In this document: positions 1 to 6,966 of the stretch, one piece after another | How positions within the stretch are numbered: position 1 is the stretch's first letter | Layout of the letters: each line of letters opens with the position of its first letter | Source: CAMCXT01 sp046302715 | Lineage (GTDB): Bacteria; Bacteroidota; Bacteroidia; M30B66 | Length of the DNA: 7,266 nt | NCBI GenBank assembly: GCA_046302715.1 | Contig: JBKCHQ010000166.1 | Location: forward strand, 1 to 7,266 | Direction of reading: 5' to 3' | The notes under the pieces: generated by a model | Databases searched by the model: none | What the model was told of the DNA's origin: nothing | The model's input: the letters and a program-made list of their open reading frames with translations, nothing else | Translations under genes and position numbers: made by a program

Positions 1-35
1 ACGGCTGTCGTCCTCCTAAGCGTCGTCGTGTATAA
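1..35 (+). CDS. rpsK: 30S ribosomal protein S11, C-terminal end (partial)
   Basis: The window opens inside a gene whose reading frame begins at base 3 and reads GCRPPKRRRV followed by TAA at 33-35. This is the nearly invariant basic C-terminus of ribosomal protein S11, which lies on the 30S platform and contacts 16S rRNA near the site of mRNA-anticodon pairing. The rest of the gene lies upstream of the window. The next gene, rpsD, starts 23 nt later on the same strand, matching the usual rpsM-rpsK-rpsD-rpoA-rplQ order. Only ten residues are visible, but the motif and the gene order together make the call firm. Confidence 0.93.
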   Translation, partial: GCRPPKRRRV

Positions 36-58
36 TTTCATTAAAAGCTTAAAACATC

Positions 59-664
59 ATGGCTAGATATAGAGGTCCTAAATCCAAAATTGCCCGTAAA
101 TTTCGTGAAGAAATCTTCGGTCCGGATAAATATTTGAGTAAAAAAAACTATCCTCCGGGACAGCACGGCCAAGCTAAGAAACGTGCTAAAATGTCGGAAT
201 ATGCAGTTCAGTTGCTTGAAAAACAAAAAGCTAAATACACTTACGGTATTCTTGAGCGTCAGTTCGCTAAGATTTTCGATCGTGCTTCACGCGCAAAGGG
301 AATTACCGGTGAAAACCTTTTGAAGTTTATTGAGGCTCGTTTAGATAATGTTGTATACCGTATGGGCATCGCCCCGAGCCGATCTGCAGCACGCCAACTT
401 GTCTCTCACAGGCACATTACTGTGAATGGTAGTGTGGTTAATATTGCTTCCTACACCCTGAAAGCAGGGGATGTGGTAGCAGTTCGCGAAAAATCAAAAT
501 CGCTTGAAGTAATAAGCGGTTCGGTTGCAGGCCACCCTTCAAAATACTCGTGGATTGAATTTAATGCATCATCGCTTTCAGGTACATTTTTAAATTACCC
601 CGATCGCGAACAGATTCCAGAAAATATCCGCGAACAACTTATCGTCGAATTGTATTCTAAATAA
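59..664 (+). CDS. rpsD: 30S ribosomal protein S4
   Basis: S4 is a primary 16S rRNA-binding protein that nucleates 30S assembly and lines the mRNA entry channel; in several bacteria it also represses its own operon. The protein has 201 residues (E. coli about 206). It starts MARYRGPKSKIARKF, and the N-terminal S4 domain covers roughly residues 3-93. The S4 RNA-binding fold begins near ARLDNVVYRMG (93-103) and continues through SRSAARQLVSHRHITVNG (107-124). The protein contains no cysteine, so it is the zinc-free 'C-minus' form of S4. The ATG at 59 fits the family N-terminus. No clear Shine-Dalgarno precedes it; the leader is A-rich (TTAAAACATC), as is common in Bacteroidota. Its place between rpsK and rpoA is the standard alpha-operon position. 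Confidence 0.98.
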   Translation: MARYRGPKSKIARKFREEIFGPDKYLSKKNYPPGQHGQAKKRAKMSEYAVQLLEKQKAKYTYGILERQFAKIFDRASRAKGITGENLLKFIEARLDNVVYRMGIAPSRSAARQLVSHRHITVNGSVVNIASYTLKAGDVVAVREKSKSLEVISGSVAGHPSKYSWIEFNASSLSGTFLNYPDREQIPENIREQLIVELYSK

Positions 665-701
665 TCCGGGTTAACCCAGCCCATTAATCAATACGCAAGC
701 T

Positions 702-1697
702 ATGGCAATACTGGCATTTCAAAAACCCGATAAAGTAGTGATGATTAATTCAACTGACTATCATGGTCAGTTCGAATTCAGACCACTCGAACCAGGGTAT
801 GGAATCACTGTTGGCAACGCCCTCAGAAGAATTTTACTTTCTTCACTAGAAGGTTTTGCTATCACAACTGTTAGAATTGAAGGGGTAGAACATGAATTTT
901 CTACCATCAAAGGTGTTGTTGAAGACGTTACCGAAATCATTCTTAATCTTAAGCAGGTTCGTTTTAAACAGCAAATTGAATCTACAGATCATGAAAAGGT
1001 AATGATCACCATTTCAGGTCAAAGCCAACTCACCGCAGGTGATATTGGTAAGTTTACCTCTGCGTTTCAGGTGCTCAATCACGACTTCGTGATTTGCAAC
1101 ATGGATCCGTCGGTAACTTTAAAGATGGAAATTTCCATTGATAAAGGTCGTGGTTACGTACCTGCCGAAGAAAATAAGCCTGCTAATCCGCAGATGGGAC
1201 TTATCGCCATCGATTCGATTCACACGCCTATTCGTAACGTTAAATATTCGGTTGAAAATTATCGTGTCGAACAAAAAACTGACTACGAGAAACTGATTAT
1301 TGAAATTACCGGAGACGGTTCTATTCACCCTAAAGAAGCGCTTAAAGATGCTGCGGTAATATTAATTCAACACTTCATGCTATTCTCTGATGAGAAAATA
1401 ACTGAAGATTCAGGCATTAAAGCTGCCGATACAGAAACTTTCGACGACGATATCCTTAAAATGCGTCAGCTGCTTAAGACCCGTTTGGTGGATATGGACT
1501 TGTCGGTTCGCGCGTTAAACTGCTTAAAAGCAGCTGATGTAGATACCTTGGCAGACTTAGTATCGTTCAACAAAAACGACCTTTTGAAATTCCGCAACTT
1601 TGGTAAAAAATCACTTACCGAACTTGAAGATTTAGTTCGCAGCCGCGACTTAACCTTCGGAATGAATTTGGCCAAATACAAATTAGATAAAGACTAA
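702..1697 (+). CDS. rpoA: DNA-directed RNA polymerase subunit alpha
   Basis: The alpha subunit dimerises to scaffold assembly of the beta and beta' subunits, and its C-terminal domain binds promoter UP elements and activators. The protein has 331 residues (E. coli 329). The N-terminal domain, about 1-230, carries the assembly motif GNALRRILLSSLEG (38-51) and the segment IEGVEHEFSTIKGVVEDV (59-76). An acidic linker near 231-250 (TEDSGIKAADTETFDDD) leads to the C-terminal domain, about 253-331, with LSVRALNCLKAADVDTLADL (267-286) and KFRNFGKKSLTEL (296-308). Arg270 aligns by eye with the DNA-contacting Arg265 of E. coli. The start MAILAFQKPDKV is the usual Bacteroidota form. The gene follows rpsD by 37 nt and precedes rplQ by 40 nt; no good Shine-Dalgarno is visible. 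Confidence 0.98.
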   Translation: MAILAFQKPDKVVMINSTDYHGQFEFRPLEPGYGITVGNALRRILLSSLEGFAITTVRIEGVEHEFSTIKGVVEDVTEIILNLKQVRFKQQIESTDHEKVMITISGQSQLTAGDIGKFTSAFQVLNHDFVICNMDPSVTLKMEISIDKGRGYVPAEENKPANPQMGLIAIDSIHTPIRNVKYSVENYRVEQKTDYEKLIIEITGDGSIHPKEALKDAAVILIQHFMLFSDEKITEDSGIKAADTETFDDDILKMRQLLKTRLVDMDLSVRALNCLKAADVDTLADLVSFNKNDLLKFRNFGKKSLTELEDLVRSRDLTFGMNLAKYKLDKD

Positions 1698-1707
1698 TAC
1701 AATACAC

Positions 1708-1721
1708 CAGCCGTGAGGCTG
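1708..1721 (+). other. Small mRNA hairpin with GTGA tetraloop between rpoA and rplQ
   Basis: CAGCC (1708-1712) and GGCTG (1717-1721) form a perfect 5-bp GC-rich stem closed by GTGA, a GNRA-type tetraloop. No T-run follows, so it is not an intrinsic terminator. It lies 16 nt before the rplQ start codon in the polycistronic message. It could tune rplQ translation or mark an RNA processing or stability site, or be incidental. The pairing is seen directly; any role is inference. Confidence 0.4.
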
Positions 1722-1737
1722 TAAACAATAAGAAAAC

Positions 1738-2349
1738 ATGAGACACGGTAAAAAAGTAAATCATTTGGGGAGAACCGCGCCACACCGAAAAGCGCTTATG
1801 GCTAATATGGCCAGTTCACTTATTCTTCACAAGCGCATCAATACAACCCTTGCAAAAGCAAAAGCATTGCGTACTTATGTTGAGCCCTTGATTACCAAAT
1901 CTAAAGAAGACACTACGCATAGCCGCCGAACCGTTTTTGCTTATCTGAAAGATAAAACTGCAGTAAGCGAATTGTTCCGTTCGGTAAGCGTTAAGGTAGC
2001 TGAACGCCCGGGAGGATACTGCAGAATTATTAAACTCCCTAATCGTTTGGGTGATAACTCAGCGATGGCAATGATTGAGTTGGTTGACTTCAATGAGCAT
2101 TTAACTAAAGACGTTAAAGCAAAAACCACCGAAAAGAAGACGCGTAGAGGTCGCAGTGGTGCTACTGTTAAGAAAACTGAAACCGCGATTAAGCACGATG
2201 ATACTCCAAGTGCTATGCCGGTAGTTGATGATACGCCAGTTGAAACACCTTCTGCTGAAGATGTTACCCCAACTGTTTCCGAAGATCCAACAGGAGACAT
2301 TGGAAACGAAGCAACACCAGAAGAAGACAAAAACACACCTGAAGCTTAA
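1738..2349 (+). CDS. rplQ: 50S ribosomal protein L17 with long charged C-terminal tail
   Basis: L17 is a 50S protein near the peptide exit-tunnel region. Residues 1 to about 120 form the conserved L17 core: MRHGKKVNHLGRTAPHRKAL (1-20), LILHKRINTTLAKAKALR (28-45), and the ending PNRLGDNSAMAMIELVDF (101-118). E. coli L17 is 127 residues, but this one is 203. The extra part is a basic stretch (about 124-147, with EKKTRRGRS) followed by an acidic, Pro/Thr/Ser-rich low-complexity tail (about 153-203) with roughly 15 Asp/Glu and one Lys. C-terminal extensions on L17 occur in Bacteroidota, so this is probably lineage-typical rather than a fusion. The gene ends the ribosomal cluster and is followed by a strong terminator. 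The A-rich leader AATAAGAAAAC lacks a canonical Shine-Dalgarno. Confidence 0.97.
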   Translation: MRHGKKVNHLGRTAPHRKALMANMASSLILHKRINTTLAKAKALRTYVEPLITKSKEDTTHSRRTVFAYLKDKTAVSELFRSVSVKVAERPGGYCRIIKLPNRLGDNSAMAMIELVDFNEHLTKDVKAKTTEKKTRRGRSGATVKKTETAIKHDDTPSAMPVVDDTPVETPSAEDVTPTVSEDPTGDIGNEATPEEDKNTPEA

Positions 2350-2372
2350 ATTGTCGGCTATAGCTGAAAACT

Positions 2373-2411
2373 AAAAAAGGATAGAACATAAAGTTCTATC
2401 CTTTTTTTTTT
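2373..2411 (+). terminator. Intrinsic terminator after the alpha operon
   Basis: GGATAGAAC (2379-2387) pairs perfectly with GTTCTATCC (2393-2401) around the loop ATAAA. A run of ten T residues follows at 2402-2411. Six A residues at 2373-2378 can pair with the T-run and extend the stem to about 15 bp, and would let it act on the other strand too. It lies 24 nt after the rplQ stop and marks the 3' end of the ribosomal-protein/rpoA transcript. Unusually, the T-run ends only 16 nt before the carA start codon. Confidence 0.92.
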
Positions 2412-2427
2412 GATATTCGCTCCTTAA

Positions 2428-3549
2428 ATGAACACAACACGAATTGCCCATAAGAATGCCCTACTCGTACTTGAAGACGGCACCGTATTCAAGGGAAAAG
2501 CAGCAGGAGCATCAATTACCACCACAGGCGAAATTTGTTTTAATACCTCCATGAATGGGTATCAAGAACTATTTACAGATCCCTCCTACTCCGGCCAAAT
2601 TGTAGTATGTACCCACGTACATATTGGTAATTATGGTGTGCTTGATGCAGAAACCGAATCAAATTCTATTAAAATTGCAGGTCTGGTTTGCCGCGAATTT
2701 TCCACTTATTTCTCAAGAAATAAAGCCCAGGGCAATGTTCATGATTATTTTAAAGATGGGAAGAAACCCGTTATTTACGGAATTGACACCCGCAAACTGG
2801 TAAAACACATTCGCGATAAAGGTGCTATGAATGCAATTTTATCCACAGAATGCGATGATCCTGAAACGTTAAAAAAACAATTACAGGAAGTGCCGTCCAT
2901 GCAAGGACAGGAACTTTCATCAACGGTTTCGTGCGAGAGTCCATATGAGGAAGGCTCTGAGGATGCATCAATTCGCATTTCTATGCTTGATCTTGGCTTG
3001 AAACAAAATATCGTGAGATGCTTGACCGAGCGCGGAGCACGAGTTAAAATATTTCCTGCGAAAACAAGCTTCGAGGAGATGAATTCATTTAATCCGCATG
3101 GATTTATGATATCCAATGGTCCCGGCGATCCTGCAGTAATGTCGTACGCTATTGAAACCGTAAAAAAAGCATTGGATTCAAACAAGCCCATATTTGGTAT
3201 TTGTTTGGGTCACCAAATTTTGGCTGAGGCTTGCGGGGTTAAGACCTACAAAATGTATAACGGGCATCGTGGGGTTAATCATCCAATACAGAATTTAACC
3301 ACCGGGAAAGGAGAGATTACCTCTCAAAATCATGGATTTGCCGTGGATAAAACACAGCTGGAATCGAGTAATTTGATGGAGATTACGCACCTCCACCTTA
3401 ACGATAAAACAGTTGCAGGCATCCGCCATAAAAGTAAACCTGCGTTTTCGGTGCAGTACCATCCCGAATCATCGCCCGGACCTCACGATTCGCGTTACCT
3501 GTTCGACAACTTTATTGACTTAATTAAAGCAGAAAACACACTATCCTAA
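2428..3549 (+). CDS. carA: Carbamoyl-phosphate synthase small (glutaminase) subunit
   Basis: CarA hydrolyses glutamine and channels ammonia to CarB, which makes carbamoyl phosphate for pyrimidine and arginine synthesis in the cytoplasm. The protein has 373 residues (E. coli 382). The N-terminal CPSase domain runs to about residue 150, with FNTSMNGYQELFTDPSYSGQ (38-57) and YGIDTRKLVKHIRDKGAMNA (117-136). The C-terminal class I glutamine amidotransferase domain starts near 183. The nucleophile Cys259 lies in GICLGHQ (257-263), and His345 and Glu347 in QYHPESSPGPHDSRYLF (343-359) complete the triad; the oxyanion motif SNGPGDP is at 229-235. It looks fully active. carB is not in this window. The start codon lies 16 nt after the terminator, with no Shine-Dalgarno and no visible promoter. 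eno follows after 2 nt. Confidence 0.97.
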   Translation: MNTTRIAHKNALLVLEDGTVFKGKAAGASITTTGEICFNTSMNGYQELFTDPSYSGQIVVCTHVHIGNYGVLDAETESNSIKIAGLVCREFSTYFSRNKAQGNVHDYFKDGKKPVIYGIDTRKLVKHIRDKGAMNAILSTECDDPETLKKQLQEVPSMQGQELSSTVSCESPYEEGSEDASIRISMLDLGLKQNIVRCLTERGARVKIFPAKTSFEEMNSFNPHGFMISNGPGDPAVMSYAIETVKKALDSNKPIFGICLGHQILAEACGVKTYKMYNGHRGVNHPIQNLTTGKGEITSQNHGFAVDKTQLESSNLMEITHLHLNDKTVAGIRHKSKPAFSVQYHPESSPGPHDSRYLFDNFIDLIKAENTLS

Positions 3550-3551
3550 TT

Positions 3552-4841
3552 ATGAGTGCAATTGCCCATATTCACGCCCGACAAATTTTAGATTCAAGAG
3601 GAAATCCAACCATCGAGGTTGACGTATTAACAGAAGGTGGAGCTGTTGGAAGGGCTGCCGTACCTTCGGGAGCATCCACCGGAACACATGAGGCTGTTGA
3701 ACTTCGCGACGGAGATAAAAAACGCTATTTAGGCAAAGGGGTTGAAAATGCAGTAAACAACGTTAATACCACCTTAGCCGACGAATTACGGGGTATCGAG
3801 ATTACCGATCAACGGTCGATTGACCTCACCATGATTGAGCTTGACGGGTCTTCAAATAAGGCTAATCTCGGAGCAAATGCCATTTTAGGTATTTCGCTGG
3901 CAGCAGCAAAAGCCGCAGCGGCCGAAGTTGGGCAACCTCTTTTTAGATATGTTGGCGGTGTAAATGCAGCATTACTGCCTGTTCCGATGATGAATATACT
4001 TAACGGAGGGTCGCATGCCGACAATAGTATAGATTTTCAGGAATTCATGGTAATGCCGGCCAATGCCCGTTCTTTCTCGGAGGCTCTGCGCATCGGCACT
4101 GAAATCTTTCATCACCTCAAGGAGGTGCTTAAGAAAAAAGGGTTATCAACTAATGTAGGCGATGAGGGCGGGTTTGCACCCAACCTCAAATCAAATGTTG
4201 AGGCAATTGAAACCGTGATACAAGCCATCGAAAAAGCCGGATACAAACCTGGCGTTGATGTTTGGATTGCCATGGATGCTGCGGCATCAGAATTTTACGA
4301 CTCTAAGGAGAAGATATACCACCTAAAAAAATCAACCGGCGACAAACTCACTTCAGCCGAAATGGTGGACTATTGGGCCGATTGGAGTAAAAAATACCCC
4401 ATATTGTCTATCGAAGATGGTTTGGCTGAAGATGATTGGGAAGGTTGGAAAAAGCTAACAGACACAATTGGCGATAAAATTCAGCTGGTAGGAGACGACC
4501 TTTTTGTGACTAATGTTGACCGACTTGGAAAGGGAATTGAAAGCAAAACAGCCAATTCTATCCTTGTTAAGGTGAATCAAATTGGCACTTTAACCGAAAC
4601 AATAAATGCCGTTCAATTGGCGATGAATAATAAGTACACTGCAGTAATGAGCCACCGTTCGGGAGAAACCGAAGACACCACCATTGCCGATTTGGCAGTA
4701 GCCTTGCGTTGCGGCCAAATAAAAACAGGATCTGCGTCACGTTCCGACAGGATTGCAAAGTATAATCAGTTATTACGAATTGAGGAGATGCTGGGAGGAG
4801 CCGGAAGGTATGCAGGATTGGATGTTTTAAAAATGAAGTAA
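3552..4841 (+). CDS. eno: Enolase (phosphopyruvate hydratase)
   Basis: Enolase interconverts 2-phosphoglycerate and phosphoenolpyruvate in glycolysis and gluconeogenesis, using Mg2+. The protein has 429 residues (E. coli 432) and every hallmark is present. The N-terminal domain includes the catalytic loop VPSGASTGTHEAVELRDGD (37-55). The barrel domain carries general acid Glu205 in NVGDEGGFAPN (201-211), metal ligands Asp242, Glu288 (SIEDG) and Asp315 (VGDD), and general base Lys340 in LVKVNQIGTLTET (338-350). SHRSGETEDT (367-376) and Lys391 in KTGSASRSDR (391-400) complete the substrate site. The ATG at 3552 is 2 nt beyond the carA stop, so the two are probably co-transcribed and translationally coupled. 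No Shine-Dalgarno is evident. The rplQ-carA-eno order is one I recall from flavobacterial genomes. Confidence 0.98.
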   Translation: MSAIAHIHARQILDSRGNPTIEVDVLTEGGAVGRAAVPSGASTGTHEAVELRDGDKKRYLGKGVENAVNNVNTTLADELRGIEITDQRSIDLTMIELDGSSNKANLGANAILGISLAAAKAAAAEVGQPLFRYVGGVNAALLPVPMMNILNGGSHADNSIDFQEFMVMPANARSFSEALRIGTEIFHHLKEVLKKKGLSTNVGDEGGFAPNLKSNVEAIETVIQAIEKAGYKPGVDVWIAMDAAASEFYDSKEKIYHLKKSTGDKLTSAEMVDYWADWSKKYPILSIEDGLAEDDWEGWKKLTDTIGDKIQLVGDDLFVTNVDRLGKGIESKTANSILVKVNQIGTLTETINAVQLAMNNKYTAVMSHRSGETEDTTIADLAVALRCGQIKTGSASRSDRIAKYNQLLRIEEMLGGAGRYAGLDVLKMK

Positions 4842-4849
4842 CCCGCCGC

Positions 4850-4872
4850 CATACCATTTATTCACTGGTATG
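4850..4872. repeat. Inverted repeat in the eno/glycosyltransferase convergent spacer
   Basis: CATACCA (4850-4856) and TGGTATG (4866-4872) form a perfect 7-bp stem around a 9-nt loop, 8 nt after the eno stop. It lies where transcription from both strands converges, so a bidirectional terminator is the natural guess. Neither side has a T-run, so it does not meet the usual rule for an intrinsic terminator. It may instead protect mRNA 3' ends. Confidence 0.4.
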
Positions 4873-4890
4873 TTACATTAGTAATATTCC

Positions 4891-4905
4891 TATTTAATTT
4901 AAATA
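4891..4905. repeat. AT-only 15-bp palindrome in the convergent spacer
   Basis: TATTTAA, a central T, and TTAAATA form a perfect inverted repeat, 15 nt before the stop codon of the minus-strand glycosyltransferase. As RNA the stem would be weak because it is all A-U. It could bind a protein or help termination, but in such AT-rich spacer DNA it may be chance. Confidence 0.3.
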
Positions 4906-4920
4906 TGGGGTATTTATGTG

Positions 4921-5853
4921 CTAATCAATATATTCATTTATAATGTAAATTGGTTTCTTACGTGTTTCATCATAAATACGTGCCAGATATTCTCCAATAA
5001 TGCCCAACATTAGCATAATTAATCCGCCAAGTATTAACAACAATATTATAATTGGAGTATACCCATTAAATGGCACATCGCAAAAAAAATACTTGTAGGT
5101 GCTTACAAACGCATAAATAATTCCTAAAAATGCAGATGTTATACCAATTACAGACATTAATCGAATTGGTATAAAGGAAGTGCTTAACGCTCCATCAATG
5201 AAATATTTTAGCTTTTTACTAAATGACCATTGCGATTTTCCGACACTGCGCTTAAGTCGCTGGTAAGGAATAAACTTCACTTTGAAGCCCATCCATAAAA
5301 TATCTCCCTGAAAAAAACGATTCCGATTATCTATGGAAGTATAAACTTCAAGGGGTTTTCGGTCGAGCAATACAAAATCAAAACCTCCCTTGGGCATCGT
5401 AGGATTGGCAAATTTCATGAAGCGATAAAAAATTGCAGAGGTTATCCTAACTGCAATTGAATCGGCTCTTTCTGTGCGGTAACATATAACTATCTCGCTT
5501 TTCCCTAAAGACCAGTCACGCATCATATCTTCAATTAATTCAATTGGATCCTGTAAATCAGCCGACATAAATATTGCAGCTGCCCCTCTTGCATGTTTAG
5601 CCCCTGCTATCATTGCCGCAACCTGCCCAAAATTTCTTGAAAAAGAAATCGCCTTAACTCTACTATCCTTTTGTGAGAGTTGGATTATTTCATTCCATGA
5701 GCCATCAGTAGAACCATCATTAACAAATATGCACTCAAATTCGAATTCTAACAGATGATTAGAAAATAGGTGGCGTAGTGAAGTAAAGGTTGTTCCTATT
5801 GTACCCTCATTTTGAAAAACAGGAATTATAAAAGATATAATAGGTTTAACCAT
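4921..5853 (-). CDS. Family 2 glycosyltransferase, GtrB/ArnC-like polyprenyl-phosphate sugar transferase
   Basis: This is a 310-residue membrane-anchored GT2 enzyme of the DPM1/GtrB/ArnC type, which transfers a sugar from a nucleotide sugar to undecaprenyl phosphate on the cytoplasmic face of the inner membrane. The GT-A domain (about 5-200) shows IPVFQNE (10-16), VNDGSTDGSW (44-53), SRNFGQVAAMIAG (72-84) and the metal-binding SADLQDP (97-103). RLKRSVGKSQWSFSKK (199-214) matches the family's basic loop before the membrane part. Two membrane helices lie at about 229-252 and 265-289, followed by the hallmark GEYLARIYDETRKKP (287-301). The domain is complete. It lies 26 nt downstream of an aminotransferase gene on the same strand, suggesting that the sugar handled is an amino sugar. 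That substrate is inferred. The region appears more AT-rich by eye than the housekeeping genes beside it. Confidence 0.9.
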   Translation of the reverse strand: MVKPIISFIIPVFQNEGTIGTTFTSLRHLFSNHLLEFEFECIFVNDGSTDGSWNEIIQLSQKDSRVKAISFSRNFGQVAAMIAGAKHARGAAAIFMSADLQDPIELIEDMMRDWSLGKSEIVICYRTERADSIAVRITSAIFYRFMKFANPTMPKGGFDFVLLDRKPLEVYTSIDNRNRFFQGDILWMGFKVKFIPYQRLKRSVGKSQWSFSKKLKYFIDGALSTSFIPIRLMSVIGITSAFLGIIYAFVSTYKYFFCDVPFNGYTPIIILLLILGGLIMLMLGIIGEYLARIYDETRKKPIYIINEYID

Positions 5854-5879
5854 AACATTAATTGATACTTTCTTAAACG

Positions 5880-6965
5880 CTATTCAGAAAGTTTTTCCCT
5901 AATTATTGTAGAAATGGCATCCACATCCTCAATTTTTAATTCGGGATAAAGGGGCAGACACAACACGCGCTGAGCCACAGAATCTGAAATACTTTCTGTT
6001 AAGTTATTTTCTACATAACTTAAGGTGTTAAGTGAAGGATAAAACGACCGTCGTGGAATAATTTGGTTCTTTCGCAATTCTTCAACCACGCATAACAATT
6101 GGCTCTCCGTTTCAAAAACAACGGGGAAGTAAGCATAATTATATTGGGTGGTACCATTTTGGAGCTGAAGAAATTCCAAAGGCAAGTCCATTAATTTGTT
6201 CCTATACCAATCGCAAACACGTTTTCGTAACTCCATTATTTCATTCAACCGAGGCAGCAGGCAAAGTCCCATCGCTGCCTGAAATTCTGAACCTTTACCA
6301 TTAATTCCCACCCCGAAGAAATGCTCCGGTCCATCATGACCAAAATTGCGCATGTACGAAACCCGATGTGCCAACTCATCGTCTGAGGTAACAATACCCC
6401 CGCCTTCGATGGTGTGAAAAAGCTTAGTAGCATGAAAACTAAGGGTAGAAATATCTCCAAATTCCAACACCGATTTGTCTTTAAACTTTACTCCAAAAGC
6501 ATGAGCCGCATCGTAAATCACCTTTAGATTATTCTTTCTTGCAATGGCTTCTATGGCCTCAACATCGCAAGGATTGCCATATACATGTGTTGCTAAAATA
6601 CCCATTGTTTTATCAGTCAACTTCTTCTCAATCGATAGCGGGTCAATGGTAAAACATTGAGGTTTAATATCTGCAAACACCGGCTTACAGTCTTCCCACA
6701 CTAAGCTTGAAGTGGTAGCCACGTAGGAAAAGGGGGTTGTTATAACTTCCCCTTTTAAGCCTGTTGCCTTTAGCGCAATCAAAAGAGCGGTGGTACCATT
6801 ATTAACAAAATAGAAATGTTTAACGCCTAAGTATTCCTTAATACGTTGCTCTAGTTCTAACACCAAGGGACCGTGATTGGTAAGATGACCTCGTTCCCAA
6901 ATACCCTCAAGATAACTTATGTATTCCTTTAAGGGAGGCAGAAACGATTTCGTAACATTGATCAT
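5880..6965 (-). CDS. DegT/DnrJ/EryC1/StrS-family sugar-nucleotide aminotransferase (VioA-like)
   Basis: Members of this PLP-dependent family transfer an amino group from glutamate to a keto sugar nucleotide. The 361-residue length is typical. The start INVTKSFLPPLKEYISYLE (2-20), EVITTPFSYVATTSSL (73-88) and HVYGNPCDVEAI (127-138) resemble, from memory, VioA-type enzymes acting on dTDP-4-keto-6-deoxyglucose more than ArnB or WecE. PLP-site residues are visible: NGTTA (56-60), Asp152 and His155 in YDAAHAFG (151-158), and Schiff-base Lys181 in SFHATKLFHTIEGGG (176-190). The ATG at 6963-6965 fits the family N-terminus, and no Shine-Dalgarno is seen. The gene is first of a two-gene set with the GT2 gene 26 nt downstream. 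Family membership is firm; the exact sugar is not. A leader with a palindrome and tandem repeats lies upstream. Confidence 0.92.
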   Translation of the reverse strand: MINVTKSFLPPLKEYISYLEGIWERGHLTNHGPLVLELEQRIKEYLGVKHFYFVNNGTTALLIALKATGLKGEVITTPFSYVATTSSLVWEDCKPVFADIKPQCFTIDPLSIEKKLTDKTMGILATHVYGNPCDVEAIEAIARKNNLKVIYDAAHAFGVKFKDKSVLEFGDISTLSFHATKLFHTIEGGGIVTSDDELAHRVSYMRNFGHDGPEHFFGVGINGKGSEFQAAMGLCLLPRLNEIMELRKRVCDWYRNKLMDLPLEFLQLQNGTTQYNYAYFPVVFETESQLLCVVEELRKNQIIPRRSFYPSLNTLSYVENNLTESISDSVAQRVLCLPLYPELKIEDVDAISTIIREKLSE

Positions 6966-6966
6966 T

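Noticed and set aside
31..36. TATAAT sequence before rpsD that resembles a sigma-70 -10 box
   Set aside because: It is formed by the last codons and stop of rpsK, has no suitable -35 partner that I can see, and Bacteroidota use a different -7 consensus.
668..677. GGGTTAACCC palindrome between rpsD and rpoA
   Set aside because: As RNA it gives only a 3-bp stem with a 4-nt loop, has no T-run, and lies within a normal operon gap; probably chance.
1941..2336. A 131-codon open frame on the minus strand opposite rplQ
   Set aside because: It lies antisense to the well-supported L17 gene, is Ser/Val-rich low-complexity sequence as expected from the reverse of the acidic tail codons, and shows no recognisable domain.
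2775..3191. A 138-codon open frame on the minus strand inside carA
   Set aside because: It is fully antisense to conserved CarA sequence and has no recognisable motif, so it is a shadow frame.
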